From positions 203,444 to 267,443 of the forward strand of contig JALSOH010000009.1 of the NCBI GenBank assembly GCA_026986575.1: 64,000 nucleotides of DNA. The letters are read 5' to 3'. Below the pieces are notes generated by a model, which saw nothing but the letters and a program-made list of their open reading frames with translations, was not told the origin of the DNA and did no database searches. Origin of the DNA: Thermoproteota archaeon (lineage in GTDB: Archaea > Korarchaeota > Korarchaeia > Korarchaeales > Korarchaeaceae). The stretch's first letter is position 1, and each line of letters starts with the position of its first letter. The position numbers and the translations under genes are program-made. Of this stretch, positions 58,291-64,000 are shown piece by piece.

Positions 58291-58659
58291 CTATTCATCA
58301 ACTTCCCTCCACTCGCCCTTGAGGAACCTCCCATACCACCTCTTCCAATCGTCTTCACTCACTATATGGATCTCGAAGGGGTGGAAGAGGCCCAATTCCT
58401 CCCTGATCTTGCATCTGAACGCAATCCTCTCCTCCACAGAGGGCCTCCTCTTCAGCACCACGGCCACATCTATGTCACTTTGGGGCCTGTAATCTCCTCT
58501 GAGGACGCTCCCGAACAGGTAAACCCTGACATCCGTGCCGAAATGCTCTTCCGCCACCTTCTTTATGGTGCGGAGATGAACCTCCAGTTTCTTCCTGTAC
58601 TTCTCGATCGTCTCAGCTGATCTCTTAGCTATCTCAATGAAGCTCATCCTTGAACTCAT
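58291..58659 (-). CDS. Minimal nucleotidyltransferase (MNT) of a second HEPN-MNT pair
   Basis: A 122-residue protein with the motif VYLFGSVLRGDYRPQSDIDVAVVLK providing the GS and DxD residues, and FEIHIVSEDDWKRWY in the third strand. It is the antitoxin-type partner of the HEPN gene that precedes it with a 26-base overlap. Its sequence is clearly different from the MNT at 19735; the two pairs are not recent duplicates. Regulation is probably by the complex itself, but no operator is apparent. Confidence 0.86.
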   Translation of the reverse strand: MSSRMSFIEIAKRSAETIEKYRKKLEVHLRTIKKVAEEHFGTDVRVYLFGSVLRGDYRPQSDIDVAVVLKRRPSVEERIAFRCKIREELGLFHPFEIHIVSEDDWKRWYGRFLKGEWREVDE

Positions 58660-59005
58660 GTTTGAACCTCTCCAAGAACTTCAGGGCCTCCTCAGCGGTC
58701 TCCCTTCCATATTCCACATCGAGGTATTTGCTTCCCACGTAGGCCTCCGTCAGCAGATCAACCATGATCCTGTTCTCCGATAAGAACGCTATCACTCTTT
58801 CACCTAAGACGGAAGAGAGGGCCTCTATCAAGCGGACGAGCCCGTGCGTCTTGGGGAAGTCGCCCACCTTATTAGCCAATATGTATTTGAGGTATAACTG
58901 CAGAGCCTGCTCCACGAAGAGGAGGGTGAAGTTGTAGTTGCCCTTCTTGAAGGCTTCCTTAGCTTCCTCCTCGAATTGTTCCGCCCTTCTCCTGAGGAAT
59001 TCCAT
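58634..59005 (-). CDS. HEPN-domain protein, partner of the MNT gene
   Basis: A 123-residue helical protein: RRRAEQFEEEAKEAFKKGNYNFTLLFVEQALQLYLKYILANKVGDFPKTHGLVRLIEAL is the classic HEPN pattern, with a conserved His in KTHGLVRL and RHxAEAL-like spacing. The end, AEEALKFLERFKHEF, is the last helix. HEPN proteins of this type act as RNases or toxins kept in check by the nucleotidyltransferase. It is the first gene of the pair, with ATG at 59005. Confidence 0.85.
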   Translation of the reverse strand: MEFLRRRAEQFEEEAKEAFKKGNYNFTLLFVEQALQLYLKYILANKVGDFPKTHGLVRLIEALSSVLGERVIAFLSENRIMVDLLTEAYVGSKYLDVEYGRETAEEALKFLERFKHEFKDELH

Positions 59006-59328
59006 CGATTGTATGAGCTGTTGAGGGTTATTAAGTACGCGCTATAGACCTCCCTCCTCGAACTCCTCCAGCTTCTGTAAGGGGCATCAGTTCTGTAAGG
59101 GGCATCAGGTCTGAGAGAAGCTAATGTCTCCGCGTGCTTTCTACGGGGCTGATGATATCCCTTTTGGAATATAGCTAATCAGCCCAAGTCTCGTGTGACC
59201 ATAAGGCTATTCGGTGTTCTGAGATCGATGACATCGCACTAACCTCTCTTTCACCATCCAATAGGATTTTGAAATTCGCGGCAATCGATGTTAATAACCT
59301 CCACCAGATCTCCCGTGAATAGATTCCG
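59006..59328. other. Intergenic region with a short tandem repeat
   Basis: 323 bases between the HEPN gene (minus) and the LEA-like gene (plus). An 18-base unit (TTCTGTAAGGGGCATCAG) occurs twice in tandem at 59073-59090 and 59091-59108. Otherwise no gene or clear regulatory structure is seen; a weak TTAATAACC near 59291 may belong to the promoter of the next gene. Confidence 0.5.
59073..59108. repeat. 18-base tandem duplication
   Basis: Two exact copies of an 18-base unit, head to tail, in non-coding DNA. It probably arose by replication slippage; no function is suggested. Confidence 0.7.
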
Positions 59329-60681
59329 ATGAGAACCTTCTATGCTATCTTGCTGGGAGCGTTGATCGTCGGAGGGATGATCCTCTTCGATCTCGCGAGA
59401 GCCGCCAGCGCTGCCCAGAGCTTGAAGGTTGAGAACGTTCGATTAGCCGATCTGGGAGTAGATGTAGAGTGGAAGTTCAAGGTGGGGATACCCCCCGTGG
59501 AGCCCGTCATCAGGAAAGTGAATCTGAAGATATCCATGCTCCTCAAGAACCCGACGGATTACACACTCAGGGTCCGGGAGCTGAACTACAGCCTACGGCT
59601 TAATGGCAGATCGGTCGCCTCCGGCCGTTTGGAAGATGTCCTCATTCCCCCAGGAGAGAAGACCATCGATCTCCCCATCTCCATAGATCTACAAGAGGCG
59701 ATTTCAGTCGTCCTTGAGGAAGCGACCTCAGCTATTAGGAGCGGGACCACATCCCTCAACTTTAAATACGAGGTTGAGGGCACGGCCAAGCTCCCACTGA
59801 CGGTTCTCGGACTGGAAATACCGGGTTCTGAGGTCACGGTTCCCTTCCTTAAGGTTGGCTCGTACAGGTACTCCCTTGGCATCCCCTCACCACCCCAATC
59901 CCGAGAATACAGCCAGCCGGTGAGTGAGCCTCAGGGTACCGTAATCGTCGCGAAGTACGGTTGGTTCATCGATAGTGTTTTCGCGTCATCAGCCCGTCCG
60001 GGATCGATGGTCAAGGCGGGCGTTCTCATCAGGGCTCGGGGCAATGTGGAAGGCACTGTGACCCTCGAAATCAGGAGAGACCTGAAATACCTCCCCGACT
60101 CCGTCGCCGCCCGAAAGAACTTCTACGTCAGCTTGAGTAACGGGGAGGAGAGAGCCCTCTACTTGGAGTTCACCGCGGATAGATCGAGCAGCCTCAGAGG
60201 CTACTATATGAAAGTGTACTTCAACGGCTCCCCCGTGTGGGAGATGGAGAACAGCTACCCTCCCAGACTGCCCGTGGAAAGCCCAGCGATCCAGAAGGCT
60301 CCGACGTTGACCGTAACTGGAGGGGGAGGTGGTACCCTGACCGTTGAGAGATACGGATGGCTGGAGGGAGGACGACAGGTCTATAGAGCGCCGAGCGGGA
60401 GTCTCATCACCGCTGCAGTGATGGTGAGGGCGAGCAGTGGGGATGTGGAGGGAACCGTGACCTTGGAAGTGAGGGAGGATTTGAGGTTCAGACCTGACAA
60501 GGCCGCAGCCGTCAGGAAGCTCTGGGTGCACTTGCGAGAAGGTGAGAGTTCGTTCCTCTCCTTGAGCTTCGTAGTGGGGAATGGGATAACACTGAGGGGC
60601 TACTACATGAAAGTGTACTTCAACGGAGTCCTCATCTGGGAGATGAACGAAGGCTATCCTCCAAGGCTGAAAGCTGGCTGA
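59329..60681 (+). CDS. Secreted LEA/WHy-domain protein with two C-terminal repeats
   Basis: A 450-residue exported protein. A signal peptide (FYAILLGALIVGGMILFDLA) is followed by a LEA14/WHy-like beta-sandwich (~30-195: SLKVENVRLADLGVDVEW, KISMLLKNPTDYTLRVRELNYSLRLNGRSVASG, FKYEVEGTAKLPL). Two related C-terminal repeats of ~110 residues (about 210-325 and 345-448) begin VAKYGW / VERYGW, contain VEGTVTLEI / VEGTVTLEV, and end in RGYYMKVYFNG...YPPRL. In known archaea WHy-domain proteins are surface or stress-related, but the ligand is unknown. It is monocistronic. The C-terminal repeat is not one I can name. Confidence 0.72.
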   Translation: MRTFYAILLGALIVGGMILFDLARAASAAQSLKVENVRLADLGVDVEWKFKVGIPPVEPVIRKVNLKISMLLKNPTDYTLRVRELNYSLRLNGRSVASGRLEDVLIPPGEKTIDLPISIDLQEAISVVLEEATSAIRSGTTSLNFKYEVEGTAKLPLTVLGLEIPGSEVTVPFLKVGSYRYSLGIPSPPQSREYSQPVSEPQGTVIVAKYGWFIDSVFASSARPGSMVKAGVLIRARGNVEGTVTLEIRRDLKYLPDSVAARKNFYVSLSNGEERALYLEFTADRSSSLRGYYMKVYFNGSPVWEMENSYPPRLPVESPAIQKAPTLTVTGGGGGTLTVERYGWLEGGRQVYRAPSGSLITAAVMVRASSGDVEGTVTLEVREDLRFRPDKAAAVRKLWVHLREGESSFLSLSFVVGNGITLRGYYMKVYFNGVLIWEMNEGYPPRLKAG

Positions 60682-61370
60682 TCTGAACGCTATATCGATC
60701 CTTACAAAGCTAACATCCCTTTTCGAGAGCCATGAGTGGAGATAAAAGGAAGAATTGTGAAGGAAAACGTTGAGGAAGCAGATGAGGATAAGGGAGTTCA
60801 AGGCAGAGTCGGTCAGTAGAGGGCTAACTCTTTCCCGAGCGTTTGAAGGGGCGGTCAGATGTGGCTTGATCTGAAAGACAAGCTCCCGATACGGAGCAGG
60901 ATGTCAATAACCTGGCGTACGAGTCCCTCGAGGAAGAGCTGAGGAAGCAGGAGGGTAGGTACGCGGTCGTCGCGAGGGGAAAGTTGGTCGTCTCTTCGAC
61001 TCTCTGAAAGAAGTGGTATCTGCTCTCAAGGGCCTAAGGCCCCTGATCAGAAACGCTGGTCGTGAAGATAGTGGGAAGATGGCCGCACGCGTTCTGCTGG
61101 GTGATGAGAGGATCGAAACTTATGTGAAATCCTCGCTGGTGGGAAGAATAAGATGATAGTGGAGAGAGGTGTTGAGGTTCTTCCGCCTCCCAATGAACGG
61201 CCCGGAGCAGGAGACCTGCATTGCCGTCCCAGAGAAGTAGGTTTCCCGCCCGCGCGGGACTCTTGTAAATTCCTTTATACCTCGACGAGTTCTAGCCTAA
61301 CCGAGGGAGGACGGGATGGCCCAGTGATTGATTCCCCTCGAACCTCTTGGAGTCAAGGATATAAACCTGC
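60682..61370. other. Accessory stretch with decayed genes
   Basis: 689 bases without an intact recognisable gene. It holds the frameshifted DUF5678-like pseudogene listed next and, starting at 61153 with an ATGA overlap to it, a 73-codon frame (MIVERGVEVLPPPNERPGAGD...) that may be the broken second gene of that pair. Its latter half is low-complexity and unconvincing. Confidence 0.4.
60859..61156 (+). pseudogene. Frameshifted DUF5678-like gene
   Basis: Two frames together give a plausible ~90-residue protein: NNLAYESLEEELRKQEGRYAVVARGKLVV in one frame, then, after a one-base shift near 60990-61000, FDSLKEVVSALKGLRPLIRN and KMAARVLLGDERIETYVKSS to a TGA at 61154. The first part resembles DUF5678 (short archaeal proteins with GKYVAVVDGKVV), often the first gene of a toxin-antitoxin-like pair. 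The N-terminus is also displaced relative to the ATG at 60859. At least one frameshift makes it non-functional, unless the base is a sequencing error. Confidence 0.45.
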
Positions 61371-61649
61371 ATGAACTCGATGGAAATGGAGGTCTTGATG
61401 GTAGAACTCAAAGAGGTCTTGGAGAAGGAGCGCCTCCCATATCCCGACAGGGAAAGGCTGTTCATCGTATTGGGGCTCCTACTGAACGGTAGAATATCCT
61501 CGGGTAAGGCTGCCGAGCTCTTGGACCTGAGAATAGATGAGTTCTGGAACTTATTGCGAAAACTGGGCGTGAAATACGACCTCCTCGACGAAGAAGAGAT
61601 AGAGGAGGAGATTGATGTCTACAGGAAGGTCTTTGAGAGTGGTTCTTGA
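61371..61649 (+). CDS. UPF0175-family antitoxin
   Basis: A 92-residue protein: LGLLLNGRISSGKAAELLDLRIDEFWNLLRKLGVKYDLLDEEEIEEEI matches UPF0175, a ribbon-helix/HTH-like antitoxin family common in archaea and paired with DUF3368 PIN-like toxins. The N-terminal ~25 residues are a charged helix. The toxin gene overlaps its end by 11 bases but is broken, so this antitoxin is probably an orphan in the present genome. Starts at 61371, 61380 and 61386 are all possible. Confidence 0.75.
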   Translation: MNSMEMEVLMVELKEVLEKERLPYPDRERLFIVLGLLLNGRISSGKAAELLDLRIDEFWNLLRKLGVKYDLLDEEEIEEEIDVYRKVFESGS

Positions 61650-61954
61650 TACGTCTCCACTCATCGTACTCTCCAAGCTTGGTCTATTGAAGGAAGGCAT
61701 CGAGTTATTTGAGGAAGTGGAGATACCTACAGGAGTCTTGAAAGAGGTAATGAGGAATCGCGCGAGATGACAAAAGGGCGCGTAGGATAGCCAGGGAATT
61801 GGGGCAAACTGTTCTCGGATCACTATCTATACTCAAGAAGCTGGTTAGAGAAGACACGAGAATGTCCCTTAACACATTATACCGGCGTTTGATTGAGATT
61901 GGGTTCTATGTAGACAGGAGATTATTTGATGAGCTGTTCTCAGGCCTTAGGTGA
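61639..61954 (+). pseudogene. DUF3368-type PIN toxin with internal deletion
   Basis: From GTG at 61639 the frame reads VVLDTSPLIVLSKLGLLKEGIELFEEVEIPTGVLKEV, the N-terminus of DUF3368 toxins, then stops at TGA (61768). In another frame the sequence resumes at DDKRARRIARELGQTVLGSLSILKKLV...RLIEIGFYVDRRLFDELFSGL, the family's C-terminal half, ending at TGA 61952. The central portion (several tens of residues, with the second acidic motif) is missing and the join is out of frame. The toxin is therefore inactive, whereas its UPF0175 antitoxin is intact. Confidence 0.7.
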
Positions 61955-62146
61955 CAGTGTGTCCACTCATTTATGTCCGGAAACCAGAAATTTCCGGACA
62001 ACTGAAGTAACATATAACCACCCTATGGGATGATACTTAATCTTCAATAAACCACAAAAATTCATGTTAGCAACTAAACCTTCCCCTCCACAAATTTAAA
62101 TCGGATCATTAAGAGTAAAAGCTGGTTGAAATCTGAGGTGAACCAT

Positions 62147-63292
62147 ATGGATATCAAGATTAGCATGTTCAAGTCGATTGGAGATACTATAGATCTTGAT
62201 ATAGCCCCTTTAACTGTACTTTTGGGCCCTCCTGCCAGTGGTAAGTCGAATATTTTGGACGCGATTGCTCTACTAGGGTATTTCAATAGGATTACATTAG
62301 TGAAAGAGGAGTACGGTGATAATCCTGCGAATTTTGAACCACTTCATCTAATAACTCGATTTAGTGAGCATCCTCAATTGTTCAACTATAACAATTTGGT
62401 TAGGAAAATCAAAATTGAAATAAAAGATCAGAACATCCATCAATTTTTAAACTTATTTTATAAAGGCGGTAAATTAAATGTGGTATTAAATGGTACTCCA
62501 ATACCATGGGATCTAAAATCCATTCAGCCTAACATATTCCAAGGGATCTTAGATTCTATTAAAAGATTTGGGAAGAATGGATTCTATGAATCAAGGCTTT
62601 ATGGATACGATAGATATGGTCTTTCAACAAATTCGTGTATCTCTCCACAGATATGTGGCTTTCATTTACGTCTGAAAAATAATCAACCTAAATCCTTCCC
62701 TAAAAATATCTTAAGTGAATTTGGATGGAATGCTCCATCTATTATAAGAACGGTTCACGACGTTATAATAGCAATAAATAGGAAACTGAGAGATCAATTA
62801 GATGAAGAAGTGGATTTAAAAGTCTTAAAATCTGGGGAAGTGGTAATATTCGACTATGGTTTTGAAATTGATTCAACGGCTGTCTCAGACTCCATTTTCC
62901 GCATTCTGTACTATGTAATTTCACTTCGTTCCGCGTTAAACTATACGAAGATGTATGGTCTTGAGAAAAGATTTATACTTTTACTAGAGGAGCCTGAAGC
63001 TCATATTTTCCCCTTCTTCCTAGACTTGCTAGTGAAATACATAGAAGAAGCCATGAAGGAGTTATATATCGTTATAGCTACACACAATCCCATTTTTGTT
63101 TCTATGCTTTGGGATAAAATCGAGAAAGTGAACACAATTTATGTTACTAGGAACAAAAACGGCCTGTCGACTGCCCTCAAATTGAATATAGAAAAACTAG
63201 CTAAGGAAATGAGGACAGCAGAGGACATACTCTTCATGCCGCCTGAGAAGATCCTTAAAGCTTACACGGAGGGCAAAGTAGATGAAAGATAG
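62147..63292 (+). CDS. AAA ATPase, RloA/OLD-like (AAA_21 type)
   Basis: A 381-residue protein; ATG at 62147 follows a GAGGTGA Shine-Dalgarno (62135-62141). Walker A is GPPASGKSN at residues ~28-36 after MFKSIGDTIDLDIAPLTVLLG; Walker B is FILLLEEPEAHIFPFF; a sensor His is in VIATHNPIFVSML. This ABC-like ATPase type, with a short coiled insert, is found in OLD nucleases, RloAB and other phage-defence systems. It is co-transcribed with the gene at 63282 (11-base overlap). Its DNA is strongly A/T-rich, with AAT/ATA/AAA codons unlike the rest of the window, indicating recent acquisition. Confidence 0.85.
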   Translation: MDIKISMFKSIGDTIDLDIAPLTVLLGPPASGKSNILDAIALLGYFNRITLVKEEYGDNPANFEPLHLITRFSEHPQLFNYNNLVRKIKIEIKDQNIHQFLNLFYKGGKLNVVLNGTPIPWDLKSIQPNIFQGILDSIKRFGKNGFYESRLYGYDRYGLSTNSCISPQICGFHLRLKNNQPKSFPKNILSEFGWNAPSIIRTVHDVIIAINRKLRDQLDEEVDLKVLKSGEVVIFDYGFEIDSTAVSDSIFRILYYVISLRSALNYTKMYGLEKRFILLLEEPEAHIFPFFLDLLVKYIEEAMKELYIVIATHNPIFVSMLWDKIEKVNTIYVTRNKNGLSTALKLNIEKLAKEMRTAEDILFMPPEKILKAYTEGKVDER

Positions 63293-63794
63293 GCCAAACA
63301 TGTTGATATTGGCGGAATGTTGTGCTAATCATTACATTGCGAAGCGTATGCTGGATATGCTCAATGAGGTGTTTAGTTTCAAAGCAAAGCTTAGACATAA
63401 TTTTAGGCAGGGAAGGGACAGAATATTGAGCAATATTGAGAGAATAATTAAAGAATCTGAAAATTATAGAATCTTTGCTGTAATAGATTTTGAGAAAGGG
63501 GAAGTAGCGAGAAAATATATTAATGCTTACTTCATATTACATAAAATAGATGACCGCATTCTGTTAGGTGTTAGTAAAAAATACAGCAACAAAGTGACAG
63601 CAATAATATTCGACCCTAACATAGAGGAAGCATTCCTCTGCCCCATCTTAAGAGAAATATGTTCTGATAGATCTAAATTCGATTTAGTTAAAAGCAGTAA
63701 GTGTGAGGATTATCTCAGTAAAGTAATAGATAGGAATTCTCTATTCCAGGAAAAATTACAAAAAATTGTGAATGAACTAATCACTCGGATTTAA
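63282..63794 (+). CDS. Partner of the AAA ATPase, possibly RloB/TOPRIM-like
   Basis: A 170-residue protein starting at ATG 63282, inside the end of the ATPase gene. It has an N-terminal strand with an acidic residue (MLILAECCANHYIAKRML), a second strand YRIFAVIDFEKGEV and IIFDPNIEEAFLCPIL. This order (strand-Glu, then a D-containing strand, then a PxxEEAFL segment) is reminiscent of RloB or TOPRIM-like nucleases that pair with AAA ATPases. The canonical DxD is reduced to IDFE, so the match is weak. Base composition is as A/T-rich as the ATPase gene. An abortive-infection role is inferred from the gene pair. Confidence 0.6.
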   Translation: MKDRPNMLILAECCANHYIAKRMLDMLNEVFSFKAKLRHNFRQGRDRILSNIERIIKESENYRIFAVIDFEKGEVARKYINAYFILHKIDDRILLGVSKKYSNKVTAIIFDPNIEEAFLCPILREICSDRSKFDLVKSSKCEDYLSKVIDRNSLFQEKLQKIVNELITRI

Positions 63795-64000
63795 TTTTGG
63801 TGTGAGTTGAATCGAATTATATTGCATTGATGCTAGATAAAATAAGGATCAAACTTTTAATATCTAAGAAATATTTTACTGTGGTACTATTAGAGTTTTA
63901 AAAATAATGATGAAGATAAGCGCGGACTCTTGGACTTTGAAGGCTAAAAAAGAGACACGTGCGCACATTAATAAGTGCTATTTTCAATTCTAGCAGTTCT

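Noticed and set aside
59989..60801. A 270-codon minus-strand frame opposite the LEA-like gene
   Set aside because: It is antisense to the duplicated C-terminal repeats and mirrors their periodicity; its N-terminal hydrophobic stretch comes from non-coding DNA.
1..64000. tRNA, rRNA, CRISPR arrays and insertion sequences
   Set aside because: I looked for T-loop GTTCRA patterns in the right context, regularly spaced repeats, and transposase motifs with terminal repeats and saw none. Reading by eye cannot exclude an intron-containing tRNA; a covariance-model scan would settle this.

Overview
The window reads as a chromosomal segment from a thermophilic archaeon. The evidence is AbrB/PIN (VapBC) and HEPN-MNT modules, a tungsten-type aldehyde ferredoxin oxidoreductase, a ComA-type phosphosulfolactate synthase, a 'methanogenesis marker 8' (DUF2099) protein, A/T-rich TATA-like promoters close to start codons, frequent GTG/TTG starts and heavy use of AGG/AGA/ATA codons. 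A TACK-group lineage (Korarchaeota or another Thermoproteota relative) is plausible, but that is inference: I see no rRNA, tRNA or other phylogenetic marker gene. I saw no CRISPR array or insertion sequence.

Layout. 0-5 kb: edge of a membrane (GT-C-like) gene, small hypotheticals, a ChrB-type protein, a ComA-HTH fusion and a VapBC pair with a duplicated operator-like inverted repeat. 5-12 kb: cell-surface cluster, a beta-propeller protein and three consecutive secreted proteins that share a C-terminal module. 12-21 kb: coiled-coil/transglutaminase protein, MFS transporter, solo DNA methyltransferase, DUF445 protein, second VapBC, PD-(D/E)XK coiled-coil protein, HEPN-MNT pair and nitroreductase. 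21-24.5 kb: a polar amino-acid ABC transporter operon. 24.7-26 kb: first of four paralogous Ser/Thr-rich membrane-anchored surface proteins.

26.8-36 kb: sulfur and redox block with sulfide:quinone oxidoreductase-like flavoprotein, DUF1641, CBS, TusA-like protein, SufS desulfurase, 1-Cys peroxiredoxin, YeeE/YedE sulfur transporter, small membrane proteins and a ZIP metal transporter. 36-39.8 kb: minus-strand cluster of an ECF-S-like membrane protein, two SPASM radical SAM enzymes related to the alternative haem pathway, and the DUF2099 protein. 39.9-45 kb: third VapBC, aldehyde ferredoxin oxidoreductase, APC permease and a small partner. 45-49 kb: divergent secreted proteins (DUF2341 plus seven propeller repeats plus the shared C-terminal module; a beta-helix protein). 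49.5-51.7 kb: a Tat-exported split-Soret-like dihaem protein and a membrane cytochrome b. 52-58 kb: three more Ser/Thr-rich paralogs and a second copy of the beta-propeller protein. 58-62 kb: second HEPN-MNT pair, a LEA-like secreted protein and a group of broken toxin-antitoxin genes. 62-64 kb: an A/T-rich AAA ATPase plus partner pair that looks like a recently acquired defence module.

Two themes tie the window together. One is an elaborate, repeatedly duplicated cell surface: four proteins with the shared C-terminal module ending in an EF-hand-type loop, four Ser/Thr-rich anchored proteins with a homogenised domain, and two propeller proteins. The other is sulfur- and quinone-linked redox metabolism. 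Dispersed toxin-antitoxin genes, intact and decayed, mark the accessory stretches between them.
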